Positions 25,381-38,366 of a stretch of DNA of 64,000 bases are shown in pieces. The notes under the pieces are model-generated. The model had not been told where the DNA came from, did no database searches, and saw only the letters and a list, made by a program, of their open reading frames with translations. The stretch comes from Anopheles merus (Eukaryota; Arthropoda; Insecta; Diptera; Culicidae): contig NC_054082.1 of the NCBI RefSeq assembly GCF_017562075.2, forward strand, positions 6,419,550 through 6,483,549. The letters are read 5' to 3'. A program made the translations under genes and the position numbers. How positions within the stretch are numbered: the first letter of the stretch is position 1; each line of letters begins with the position of its first letter.

Positions 25381-25460
25381 TGATTGCATACTTTTATCTA
25401 TTTTTCCTGCAGAGCAACTAAAACTCACCCACATACACGTCGCCTAGATGTATGCAATTT
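25381..25460. repeat. Pair of TATGCAA motif copies, opposite strands
   Basis: A minus-strand copy (TAGATAAAAGTATGCAATCA) is at 25381-25400 and a plus-strand copy (CGCCTAGATGTATGCAATTT) at 25441-25460. Confidence 0.6.
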
Positions 25461-27983
25461 GTAAAACAATACTTTAGTTTTAGCGTGCTTTAACAGCGGG
25501 AATCAAAGCATTAATGTGAACCAATAAATCCATATCAATGTGCGCGCATCTACCCAATCCCATCCCAAATGAGCATAAATCATACAAAAGAGCAACTTTT
25601 GTTCCGGTCTGCACGAGCGATCCCGCACAGCTTGTTGCTCCGAACTAGCACCGAATGTCGTCGATAAGATCTACGACTTTACGACGACGTTCGATCTAAA
25701 GATCAGCTAACCGTCACCAAAAACAGTAAACTTTTCATTTTATGATCCAAAGCCGAAGCAAAACATATCAGCAGCAGCAGAAGCAGCAGCAAAAAGGCAA
25801 ATGCGAAAGATGACGGAAGCACGATACCGGCGACCTGCTCGAGATGCCATACCGCCCCGCACATACCCTAATGTACGTCATCGCCCCCGCCGCACCCGGC
25901 AAAACGTCAAATCAACCGTGGACGATTAATATCGAGATTGAAACGAACGCCACAAAAAGCAGCAAATACGCAAGAGCCCTGCTGGCGACATTGCTAAACG
26001 CATACAGATCGCACATATGAGAACTGGAGAGAGAAAAAAACTGTCATACGACATGTGTGACGGAATAAACCGTCGAGTGGCGAAAAAATGGCCGAAAAAC
26101 CGTCCGCAAGATCAAATTTGCTGCAACCGACGACCGCCGAGATGAATCAATTCATTAGTTCTGGATCCCCGACACGCCGCTTCCTCCCCCCCCCCTCCCC
26201 TCCCTCCCTGTTCTGACGAGTTCACCGTCATCGAAAAGCAAAACTCCTGTTGCTAGCAATTTGTAAAAGTGTGTCCTTGGCTTCCTGGTTTTCGTGCGTC
26301 GCTTCCGCTCTGTTTGCCGATAGTTTCGGCTGTCAATCTACGGACACATCGCACCATTACCCACAGCTTCGGGGTTCGGTTCCTTCCGGGGAGAGTTTTT
26401 TCCTCCCAATTTCTCCCCCCCCCCCAGCCACCACATCCGGTCCCGGGGTATCACTTTTGCGAAATCGAATTCAATTCCGTTCCGGAGGCAATTTGCTAGA
26501 CAGGTCATATGTAACACAATTTGTTATTTTTGTTTGGCAAGCGCCCACTTTCGATTTTCGGTTCAATCAGCTTGCCCACTATTGGCGGCAGCGCACTGAC
26601 ATGTAGGTGGTGGTGGTGGTGGTGGTGGTGGGGGGGGGGGGAAGGGGAGGTTTAGGGACAAAAGGGCAAAAGCACGCCCGGTCCCTCCATCATTGGTTGG
26701 AATGCTGAGTTTTTGCCTCATAAACCAGGTCAGCGGGAAAAATCGGTCGGCGGGCGAGCAAAAGTTTAAGAAATCTGCCAACGGAAAGGGAGGTGGGGAA
26801 AGTTGGAAGGCAGTTCAATATCATGGCGAAAAGCCCCACCACCAGCACCACTACCAGCACGACACACGGCGGTTGTGCTGGAAGGGCTCAGCGTATCGTG
26901 AAGTTAGCAGCAATCTAGGCGCCACCGGAGTCGCTTGCCACGGGGCGCAAAGGGAAACCTGAATCGCGGTGTGCGGTACGGGCCGTTTGAGGTAAGAGTC
27001 CCTCCCACTCCCCACATCGCTCGAAACCACTTCTCAGCAACACCATATGGCCACCGGGCCTCCGAAGGATCCGCAGTGATGCACGGTGGCACCGCCATAA
27101 CCAAACACGGGCCCTGCTGTCATTTGGATGAAAATTTATGCGATCTAATGGAATAGAAAAGGAGGTGTTGTTTCAGGAGCAGCACCCGGGAGCCGCCCAA
27201 AGGGTCGGGGATGACGCGCAGCGAGCGGCTCAAAGGACACACCGCACAAAACGTTCGAAGACAAATCGCCTCCGCTGACGTCACCGGGCTGGAGTTCCAT
27301 CTCGCCTCCCTCCCGTGCGTGCGTGTGTGTGTGTGTGTGCGCGGGGGTGGGGGACTCAAACCCAAACAAAAGCCTCCCGTAAAGCCTCCCAGGATGTGAC
27401 GATGATTGATGGATATCGATGGGAAAACGTGGCGGACCGACCGATCGGACGGGCTTTCCCACCTTTTGCCTTTGCTTCTTGCGCTCCGTGGCGCGCTTTC
27501 GTCTCATTTGTCTTCACGACGGTTCGACGGCACGTTTTGGGGGCGGTTGTTGGTGGCGGCTGGAATTGGAAATGCAAAGCAGCAACAGCATTCCGATCGA
27601 ACCTCGGTGCCATGCCACCGAAGAAAAAACCTCCCCCCGGCCCACAGTTTCATTGTCCGGTCGGGCTCGCATCCGAAACACCAGCGGTTTGTGGTGGTGC
27701 TGGTGGGCGGGTTTGTGGAGTTTTACTTTAAGTGAAATGTTGTTTCGCATTTGTTTTCCCGAGCCGTTCCGGGCTGTCCTGGGATTTGGTTGCCTTGTTG
27801 CGCCAAAAACCGCTCGCACGGGACATCCCCTGAGTTGCGCAACTTGATAGTTGAAAGTTTTGCACGACACGACAAACAATTGAGTGGAGGATGTTCGAAA
27901 AAGGGACAGAACCATCTGGTGGGATTTGTCGTGCTGTGTGGTTCACCCGTGCCACAACGGGATGGGGAGGATCCCCGTTCACC

Positions 27984-28013
27984 TTCTTCTTCTTCTTCTT
28001 CTTCTTCTTCTTC
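27984..28013. repeat. (CTT)n microsatellite
   Basis: A TTC/CTT trinucleotide array of about 30 bases. Confidence 0.95.
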
Positions 28014-30627
28014 CTTCTCAATCCAACGAGCAGAGGTTAAGAGTTGGGGACCTTTTGTTCGGACGAGCGGACAGATCACACATTTGCTTTTGCTGCGGTC
28101 TGCCGAACAGTCGTTCTCGATTGGTTCTCGATAATGGGTTTTTGGGGGGCCAATTTGTTCGGCAAACTATTTCCACCCAAGGAGGGCAATTTTGAGGAGG
28201 AGAACAGTCGGGTCACCACCATCCTCCCGCAAGCAAACAGCACGGAAAACCCCACAAAAGGGCTGCAAAGGTTAAGGATGATGATGCTGGCACCGACCGA
28301 CCTGGACCGACCAGAAACCCAACAGGTTGGAGGTTTTGTTCCCGGCACCCTCTCCCCTTGGAACAATATGGTCAGCTTAAACTGTCCCTGTGTGTTTGGG
28401 ATTCGTTTACGGTTTGGTGGTCTGTAAATGTTGCGGCGAGCGAGGCGACAAAACTGACATTACGACCCACCTTTAAGTCCAGTTTATGTCCGATCGAGGG
28501 CAGCGTGGAAAGGATTTGCCCGAGTCCTTTTTTTATGGATATTGTGCACACTCACAGTCACACGGCCGCCGCTGGAGTGCAATAAATCACTGCGAAAGAT
28601 GAAAGCGGTGGGACCTCCGTCTCCACCGCGCACTATTTTCCACGAACTGGGTTCAGCTTCTCTTTTTTTCGCTTGTTTCCTCCTCCCACTGTCACACAGC
28701 ACACTTTCACGATGTAATTATCATAATATCTTAACACATGTTGCATGCGCTTCGTGCACTTTCACTAGCCACACTCACTGGGGGAACAATAAAAATATAG
28801 AAACACAGACGAGCGCGCGCGCCTCGTACAACTTCATCAAAGTAAACGGGGTCATGCAGCAGCAATCATCCGTCGTTGGCATTACTACCACTGCCCTAGC
28901 AACGAGCACATCCTTAGCGCTTCTTTTATGACGGCAAAGCAGATATGACACGGCTGAGGCTGGTGATGCTCCCGATGCCCGACGGAGGTGGAATATTCGA
29001 CGGTACCACGAAACAGGAGACGATCATTGTTGCCATTTTCTGCTTCCCGAGCCTAGGTGTACGCGGTGCTCTTCAAGGGCTACCCCTCCAACCTACTCGA
29101 GTGATGAAAATGGCGGTACGGGTTGGAGTGGTCCGGGCGATGCCATCATCGCTCAATGGCACCTTTTCTTTTTCGCTGCTGCTTCTTGGAGGACACACAG
29201 CACACAAGGATCGCCTTTTTGTAATCGTCTCCTTTGTTCGCGGCCCCAACAAGGATGATGCTTGACTTCTGCTCTGTTTCTGTGTGTGCATGTGCGTGCA
29301 GGACCTTTTTTGTGTGTTCCGTTTTCCGGCTCCCTTTACAGCTTGTTCAACGGAAGTGTTTAACAGAATGGGTACGAAACCGGCCTTTTTTCACACGACC
29401 CCACTCGATGGGCTGAACAACGCTCTTCGCGACAGGCATGCGACGGACTCGACGTACTCAACACACACACACACGAGCGCGCGCACACGCGACGAGAGCG
29501 ACTCGCTCGAGCGTCCGATTCGTTCCGTGGCTGAAGCGAAACTGACACTCGTGTGATGTTCGCCGTCTGCTGAGTTCTTCGGCAAAGGGGAGTCACTCAG
29601 CGGAAAACCCGATCGGTTGAGCGCTCGCAGTAGTGTTGTTGTTAGTGCTTTTTGTTCACTGCTTGTAAACATCGCGATGATCCCGAGAAACAATGCATGG
29701 AGCAATCGGCGGTACAAGCGCCGTTGTAAGAGCGAAAGAGAGAGAGAGAGAGAGAGAGAGAGCACTTCTTCTTCGAGACGTCCGGTTGAAAGGGGAGGGG
29801 GGGGGGATGCTGGCAAAACCATCGGCACGCGTACGACGCTTGGACCGGAAGACGTTAACAGGGGAAAGGGGGGTGGTGATGCTGGTGGTGGTAATTAATC
29901 GCTTTGCGCGCGTAATGGGCGCTTTTCTCCGCCTGCTTGCTGCTCATCGGCCACATGGGTGAGGGAGTGGGGAGGTACCAACGAGGTGGCCGTCCTGTAA
30001 ACACTTACTCATCACATTTATCAATTACGCATAATAGGGGGACCGGTTGTTGCAAAACCATGCGCCTCCATCTGTCGTTTGAGCGAGTTTTCTTTCGATT
30101 TTTGTCTTACCTTTTGCGCTCAACTTTGCGTCAGTCGCTTCTCTATCTCTCCAACAACGATTTCTCCCCTTCTTGCACTTGTCTTTCGCTCGAGTTTCCT
30201 GGCAAGATAGTGGCAAATAGTTGCAAATTGAATTGCGGCTGGGAATGTCTGGGACGCGAATCTGCGTGGGAGATGTAAGGAAAGTTGTGCCAGTGATTTC
30301 ATGGGACAGATTGAAGAAGCGAAAGAGAGCGAGAGAGAGAGAAAAAAAAACAGTAACATAGAGAGCATTGATTGGAGTTGGATGCGTGGGTCTGGAAAAG
30401 TTTTGATTTTATTCGCTTGCATTATACATTGCGAGCAGCCTGGTAATGGAATGTTTTGGTAGACATGCAACAGTTAGTTGGATTTATGTCAAACTTTATT
30501 CGCACGTACAAGGACGATAATTAGTTGTTTCGAACTCTATCAAGAGATAGCAAAGCATCTGGAAAATTACCTTAAATATACCAATTACCTGCTCTTGGCT
30601 CAGTAAAAGGATGTTTTCTCATACTTA

Positions 30628-30670
30628 TTACATACATTTAGGCGTTTTTTTTTTTGCATAGTTTCGGGCG
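30628..30670 (-). repeat. Two tandem TATGCAA motif copies
   Basis: Both lie on the minus strand. CGCCTAAATGTATGTAA is at 30628-30644 and a divergent CGCCCGAAACTATGCAA at 30654-30670. Confidence 0.55.
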
Positions 30671-31360
30671 TTGTTATTCGTCGTTTCTTTGAAGTTTTTA
30701 AAGGGTCCTTTAACGACACATTTTTACTGATATTAAAGCTCCTTCCCCTGTAATTATGTGTCTGTAAAGGTCTTTAAAGATCAACCTCAAATTATCTGCT
30801 CCTGTTTGTTCGGCAACATAATAATCTACCAACACCTAAATGCCATCCCCCCCCCCCTCTCCACGACACCAGATGTACACCTAATTAGGTGATTAATTCG
30901 TATTCCTTTACAAATTACGAAAAATGGATTAAAAAGCTCTCACTAAATTAGTCAACTGACCAGAACAACGCGTCCAGGGTAAAGATAGGCGCACGACCAT
31001 CCCTAAACCCCAACTCCACTCAACGCGAAGGTAACTCACCGACCGAGAAAAGGACACCCAGCAACCCGCCACATGGCTGTGGATCGTTCTGTGGGAGCCA
31101 AAGCGAAACGAGCAAAAGAGAGAGAGAGAGAGATAGAGAATAAAAAAAGGAAAAAAAGGAAATGGCAAATCACACAGATGTTTTTTCCCGTCAAAGCGAC
31201 AAAGCGACAAGCAGGGCACAGGAACTGGCCGCCCCAAACACTACACGTCCTCCAAAAACTCGATCTCGGACTAAAGCTTTATGGCCTACAGTTGTTTTTT
31301 TTTTGTTGTGTGTGTTGCTGTTGTGCATACACGGAAGCTGGATGAATGAGTGTGATGGAG

Positions 31361-31386
31361 GGAGAGAGAGAGAGAGAGAGAGAGAG
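31361..31386. repeat. (AG)n microsatellite
   Basis: An AG array of about 26 bases. Confidence 0.95.
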
Positions 31387-32041
31387 GTGAGGGCAAGTGT
31401 TGGTCCGTTTGTCTTGTTTCGGTTTGTTCGAATGTGATGCGATGGAGGGAAACAGACATTGGGGAAAGGCCCAGGGAAGCTCGTTAGCGGATTACGGCCA
31501 CACCAATAATATGCCTTCCCAGGATGTTTCTTCTTTTTTTTTACCGGGACCAACACAGCACGTGCTGCGCAGCTCGATGTGTGTGTGTGTTTTTATGTGG
31601 CAAAAAGTCGACTCACACAGTGTTTGACGGTTTGTCGCCTCGGCAGGGAAGCTTGTTCACGGTTGACGGCCGACGCACAATGCGGACACAGGAAATTGAT
31701 CACGGCCCAAACAATGAGGAGCGGATGCGTAAGGGCGCGCAAAAGGGTGGCGTAAAGGCGTTGGATGAGAAGTAAAAAGAAAGCAAGAAATAGAAAAGTG
31801 TACGTGCGCTTGTACCGGAAGAACACACGGGCCAGAAGAATGGATGAAAGGGGGTGGAGGCATGCGTTTCCAATAAGTAGAGCGATGGCAAGGGGTAAAG
31901 CCATCACTATTATCGTCAAACCCGCGTATTATCATTATTCTCATCATCGTCATCATTTCGTTGAGTTGGTGAAAAGCAGTGCTCGTTGCTTTTCCCGCTA
32001 AGTATCGAACGTAAAACCAGGGCCAAACTGCCATAACGAGT

Positions 32042-32048
<7 letters not shown>

Positions 32049-32110
<62 letters not shown>
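32049..32110. repeat. (AG)n microsatellite
   Basis: An uninterrupted AG array of about 62 bases. Confidence 0.97.
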
Positions 32111-32112
<2 letters not shown>

Positions 32113-34258
32113 CGGGAAATTTTTCAAATTATAAATGGGCCTTACGGGCCTTACCTCCCCCCCCCCTCTCCCCCCGACCATACCATAGCCCTCCCTCTGT
32201 AGGAGTTATTTCGAGTTTTCTAATTTTCGCACAAAAGCACCTTCCCCCCCCTTCCTGCCCGAAACTTGCCCGAACCGCCCCTGCAGCGACTTGTGCATGG
32301 GTGGTGGTGGTGGCCTACGTCTTGCTGTTTATTTTCTTTAGTTCTTGCCCCGCCACCCCATAACCCTTGCTTACCAGCAGCCGATCGAGAACAGGAAAAC
32401 CTTTATTTGCAAGCAAAGAGGAACAATCTGTGGAAAGTATGCGCTACTCCATTCCTCTGCTTGTGCCTCTTGGTTTTGTTGTGTTTTTTTTTTTTTTTTG
32501 TTGCTTCTCATCACTTACAGTGGAGAAGAAGCACACACCCACACACACATACACAAAACTAAGATTAAAGAGGAGGAAAACATTGATGGTTCCTATCCCC
32601 CGGCGCCGACACCGGCCCTGAGCAGGACGGGTGGTGAAGGTGCGGGACGAGTGGCGAAATGAAAAGAAAACTTGGACAGAAACCACAACCCTTGTTGAAA
32701 AACTTTCTCCCGTAAGAACACTTTCGTTCCCGTTCTACACACAAACACACACACACGCGCGCGTGCGGCAGTATGGCGGCACGCCTCGTCATACTGAAAT
32801 TGGCTCCCTCGGGGCCGGAAGAAAGAAAGAAAAAAGCGATCAGTACCAATGTGCCCCGTCCCCCCGTTCTACCCCGGAACCTGTGTGCCGAAGCAACACA
32901 TTCCAGCGACGACGAGACTTTGCGTGCGTGTTCCTATTCCACTGCCCAGTCTCTCCCCTCCTTACACCGTGACGTAAAGATCGATGCGTTTTGTTTCCCT
33001 GCTGTGTGTACGGCGGCGGTGGCGGTGGCGGCGAGCGGCGTCTCCCAGTGTGTGCCCGGCCGCCCAAAGTGTCCAAATATGAGGTAATATTTGACCGAGA
33101 ACCTAACCCTTCCAGTTGTGGCGTGGGATGAGGAGTACGGGAGGGGGGGGGGGGGGCTGGTGGCCATTCCTCTTCCCCTTTCCCGGCTCCCATTTCGGGA
33201 GTTTGTTTGTTTGCCGCTGGCAAATAGATCGTTCCATTTATTTTTAGGCCGGTTTTGGGTTTGGCGAAACGAGCCGCTGGGGGGGCCACTGGGGAGCGTA
33301 ACTTACCGGTGTCCGGACCACAGCCAGCAAGTGGACATGGACGCTCGCATTATCGAGAAGGGGACGGGGGACGGGCTGGGTTATGTCAATAGATAGTGTT
33401 CGTTTGTCTCGTTCTTCTTCGCAATAGCTTTTAACGGCAATGGCGCACAATAACTACAACAACAACCAAAAAAAAAACTGGACAGACAGACGGAGGGAAA
33501 TACATCAAACGAGAGCAAACTTCCCAACGATCAAGGTTTGGCCGAACGGCAACGGCAACGGACTTCTTTCGCAGTGGCCGCGTGACGGTGAGTAATGGCA
33601 CCTGACCGGCGAAGCCACCAACCAATAACCTTTCGCATTTGGTGGGTTACACTTGCGCTCTCTTTAAACCCTTGGGTGTAATTGAAACAAACACACACAC
33701 ACGTATATTGCGCCGTGTGGTGCGTTGCGTGTGTCTCCATTCTTGGAAACACTGTTTTTCAATTTGTGCGTTGCCGTTGCTTGCGCCAGAAGTTGCTGGC
33801 GTACACGAGATCAAGCACCAGGGGGAGGGGGGGGGGGCAGCGCATTTCTCTTTGATGCTTTGTTAGACGGGCGGGACGGACCGCGACTGGGGCTTGGGGC
33901 GGGGGGGCTCGCACTGGCATCCCTTCATTATTCGGCCGTTGCGGTTGGCAGGCACGATCGACTGCCAACTGACCCGAAATCGGGCAACGCAACGCAATGG
34001 GTGTAAGTGATTTTGACAACCCACCCACAGGTTTCGCCCGGTATTACAGAAACGTATGTTAGAAAACCTTTTTGTTTTTTGTTTTTTGCCTCGTCGGCGT
34101 GCTACACGTGTGGATAGTACTTATTTTCGTTTAAAATTATGAAAAAAGGGCTTACAAGCGCAAGCAAGATGGGTTGAACCGATGTCTTCCCTTTTTCTTT
34201 AGTAATTTTCTAAAATTAACATTTAAATTACCACAAATTACATGGTTTTGTGATGCAA

Positions 34259-34276
34259 ATTGCATACTTTGCGGGC
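34259..34276 (-). repeat. TATGCAA motif copy
   Basis: The minus strand reads GCCCGCAAAGTATGCAAT, followed by TTGCATC. The copy at 56998-57015 has the same 3' extension. Confidence 0.55.
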
Positions 34277-34888
34277 AATGGCAGGATTCAACGCTGTTCG
34301 GATGAGGCACCTATGCCACATACCATGCCATTTTCGTAATGCAATTAACCTAATGGATCGTAACCCGTTCGAACTCCAACACTATGTTTAATTGCTATTA
34401 TATACAATTTGAAAATGTGGAGTTTTGGTTTAAAAAAAAAAAGTCAGGACATTTTGCTACCCACAACGATTGACGCCTAAAGGTAGGCTAGGTAGTAATT
34501 AACCGTAGTTACCGTCTGATGTGCAGCCTTTTAGCCTGCTGAAGTGCAACGTGTATACGTGATTGTTGGCAGAGGAGAAAATTAAAAAAAGGAAAACCTT
34601 TAAAAAGTATAATAATTAATATGAAAGGATGGTTAAAAATATCAATCAATTAGGTGGGAAATTAATAAAAATCAATGAAGTAAATATATTGTTTAGCTTC
34701 TCTTCAAACAATCCAGGACCAATAGGCATTATTTTTTTCTCAATTTTGGAATGAAATACAATATTTGCAAAATTTCACATTCAAAAACGTACAAAAAAAA
34801 GCAATTGTCAGTAAACAGTTGAAATGTTAGATGATTCTAGAATTAACAGTCCAATCTAGAGCACCATTATGATGATTCTGTCACACGA

Positions 34889-34906
34889 ATTGCATACTTT
34901 TAGGCG
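34889..34906 (-). repeat. TATGCAA motif, near-consensus copy
   Basis: The minus strand reads CGCCTAAAAGTATGCAAT, identical over 18 bases to the copy at 24821. Confidence 0.7.
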
Positions 34907-36922
34907 GTTTTATTTCATATACAAACAGTTGTTTTTATGCATTTTTAATCGTTCGAATCCATATCTGATATGCGTAATAAAAACTCATAATTCCTTCCAA
35001 ACTGTCTCGCGCTCGCCTGAAGCGTTCAATCAGCTAAAGGTTTACTGCTCAATTTAAATCAACAAACACCGTAAACAACAATGCGGTGTCAACCGGGCCG
35101 GGGTCCCAGTTAGCGTCTCGCTCGGCCCTGTACTTTGCCCGTACGTCCGGCTCGCCGGTGTCGCGCATTATTGTGCCGCATTACTTCGATAGCATCGGGC
35201 AGCGGACCCGAGCGGACGGTCTGTTTGATCAAAATTTAATGGATGGCAAAGAAAAAACAACAAGCTACGTGTTTATTTCCGAGCTCCATGTGCTCTCGGA
35301 AAATCGGTGATCGAAGCAAGTGTGGGCAGCGGGGGGGAGCGGGGGGGGGGGGGGGGAACATATTTATCGACATTCAATCATCGTTCTCGACTCTACTCGA
35401 TCGACGATAGACGCGAGCTGTCGTCAATCAGTCGACCGTGGGGGAACGGGGGGGGGGGGGGGGGTTCATGTTTAAGTTTGCCAGATTCGAATCGCCGAAA
35501 GCGAACATCGGCACATTTTGATGGATAAATACGATGATGCATGTTAGCGTAGCGTACCGGCGATGATGATGATGTGCGCCCCACAAGAAGGATTATGCTC
35601 CACACACACACACACACCAACCAACACGATACTGATTTTCCGCGAGCTGATTCGGTCTGTCGGCAAATCGTCGACCATCCAGCGATGGTGAACATCTCCA
35701 ACCTTCCCTCCCATTTGCCATAATTGAATTCCGAAAACGCCCCTTTGGCAATAGACATGGGCGGGAGTGAGAGAGAGAGCGCGCGCGCAGGGGATTCAGA
35801 TTGAAGAAAAAGAACTCCTCCGAAAAAACAGTCTTGCGATATTTCATTATCACCCTTTGCGCTCGACCAGGCCTCGATGGGCGATGGTGCCCCGCAGGGA
35901 TATTATTTCACTGCCACGTGGTACGGGGCCCGGTCATTGCGGAGCGCGGTTTTATCACAACACGCCGACCGCTGTGTAGCTGCGTTTTTGTCGATCGCGC
36001 CCACCCAAACCCAAGGACACAAAAACGAGCACCGGCAGAGCGGGAGGAGAGTGGAAAAATCAAATTAAATACCGTCGTAAAGAAAATCGGTCCTTCGGTC
36101 GTCAATTTGCTTGCAATATGCTGTTGTGCCCGTGCTGTACCCTTCTTCCGGGGAATCTCTGGGCCCGAGACCGGGGTAGCTCTCAGGAAATCTCAGCAAA
36201 TCACCGGCCGGCCCCACGCCCCACTGACGAAGCGATGGCGGTCCGGTACGATGACGGACCCGCTTTCAGAGCCAATTCCCACTGCGACTTACGGGCGCAT
36301 TAATCATTTAGTAGTTTGGGTAGTAGACAGGCGGTTTTGAGAACGGTTTCGAAGCTGTCAACGTGCTGATGGAGTAAGAAAAGGGAGGGAATCAAACAGG
36401 GGAACCGGAAGCAGCAGAGGGACTGTAGGGACCTGGGACTGGTCATCTGTTGCTGATTGTTCTGTGCTGTTTGATGAGTTTGAGGCCGGGAAAGGGCGGT
36501 CGTTAAGGAAGGATGAAGCACAACACGCCAACACACAAGCAAGCAGAGAGTGTTACTATTATATTGTTAGACGGTTTATTAAACTCGGGATTCGCACAGT
36601 TAGGGGTCGTTTTTTTTTGCACAACAGGGAAGATTATTTGCGTTCGGATATTGGTTTTAGTACGTTTGCGTTATTACTACTTCTGCTGCTGCTGCTACTG
36701 CTGTGTTTTAGTGGCCACAAGAGGAACAGCCCGCGCACGTACACACGGGCACACACACACACAAACAGACACACTCACACATATACATTTACAGATACAT
36801 ACTAGACATAAGCTGCGCACGGCAGGCAAGGTATTATTTTACAATCCCCAAACGCGGAAAAACGAATTATTATCCCGCTCCAGCCAGTAGTGAACGTAAA
36901 TAAGCTTCATTTGTTGCACAGC

Positions 36923-37007
36923 GTTGCATATATTTGGGCGTTCGTGCTGTGCATCATTGGGCGTCTTAGCGATGTAGCGCTGCAACGTTCGCCTAAATGT
37001 ATGCAAT
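36923..37007. repeat. Inverted pair of TATGCAA motifs
   Basis: A minus-strand CGCCCAAATATATGCAAC is at 36923-36940 and a plus-strand CGCCTAAATGTATGCAAT at 36990-37007. Matching flanks (CG and GCG) extend the inverted repeat. The 85-base unit could fold into a hairpin and could also be the remains of a very short inverted-repeat element. Confidence 0.6.
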
Positions 37008-38366
37008 GCGTAGAACATTGCCATCCTATTTCATTCCTTTCACCCGGAACACCGTTCCAAAAACAAATGTGGGGTGAAGGTGAAGAATGAAGAAGAAGTT
37101 TCATTTAAGCCTGCAAACTTTCTGCTTCGTTTGTGTTGTTGATTTTATAATTTTATACACTAGCTCCTCTACACACACACACTTGCACACACACACACAC
37201 TCGCACACACTGTCGCGATATCTATTAGGTAAGTATTAATTATTGCACGATAGAAGCATTGCCCACATTCCCCCCATTGCTCGCAGTCTCTCGCGGTAGT
37301 ATACACGTGCGTGTGTGTGTGTGTGTGAGTGTGCGTGAATTATGCAGCTCCTAAACTAAACATTGGCGCTCGTAATTTAATCTTTTCCCAATCCGTGGCA
37401 CGCTGAAAGAAAGAACCGAGGCGATGGCGTTACCGGCGCAGGCCCCATTAGCTAATTGCGATTGGTTTATGGTGGTGGTGCGTTGTAGTTTTCCGGTTAA
37501 GCGCGGCCACAAAACGTGCCCGAAACGGCCTTTCCTGTATCGGGCACGTGTGTGTGCGTGTGTGTTTGCTACTGTTTTCCCCGCTGGTTTTGAAGTTTAC
37601 GGGCTGCACGGGAAGTAGAATTTATGCCTGCTTGGATTTGTGGGGGAGGGGGAGATTTTGATTTAGCTTCGCATGGGTTGAGTTGAGTAGTACCCGATGC
37701 TAGGTAGGTAGCTCTGAGATGATTCACTCCCTTTGCAAATGTGAGTACAATGCTTTGATTTCCATTTACAATCTACGGACAGCTACGGAGCAGCAAATCT
37801 ACACTAGAGACGGGGAAATGTATTACTTATTGCCTGCTACGACTACTTCAATGTGTACTTAAGTACTAAGATTAGAAAAAAAACTGACACTTGCTGTCAT
37901 TGCTACTGCACTGTCCAAACGTTCTCTCTCTCTCTCTTGCTCTCTCTCTTGCTCTCTCTTGCTTCAGACGGACTGACTGTTGCCATCTGACTTGAATAGA
38001 AACAAGCAAAAAACAACATCAAACACCGATGCGTCCATGTACAGAGGGGGGGGCTTGCTGTGATTTGCGGTACGATTAAATCCCGGAGCTTTCCCAAGCT
38101 TCCAATTGCTTTGCTGTGTTGTCGACTCGTGCTCCACAGGTGTGGTTTTGCATTTAATTTAAATTGTTACTCTACCGTATCTAGTCTTACATTTAATATT
38201 CCCCGTTTTTCTTGCCACCCTTGCCCCACAATGAAAAGCACCGTTCCTTCCAGGACCTCCCTCTCTCTCTCTCCATGTCTTCCCCTCTGTCTCTCTCTCG
38301 ATCGTCTTACCAGTTTTTTTGGTTTGGTTTTTGGTTATTTGTGCCCTCCGCCGCTGTCCCACTTTA

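Larger units (their letters stand above)
23236..38366. other. 15-kb gene-poor region upstream of the receptor and downstream of goosecoid
   Basis: I see no exon with family resemblance here. The region has AT-rich islands (24.4-25.6, 30.4-30.9, 34.0-35.0 and 36.8-37.2 kb) carrying copies of the TATGCAA motif. Between them are GC-richer stretches with microsatellites and homopolymer G runs (26.63, 33.14, 35.34 and 35.45 kb). It probably holds the receptor's untranslated 5' exon and promoter and the goosecoid 3' UTR, but neither was located. Confidence 0.5.
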
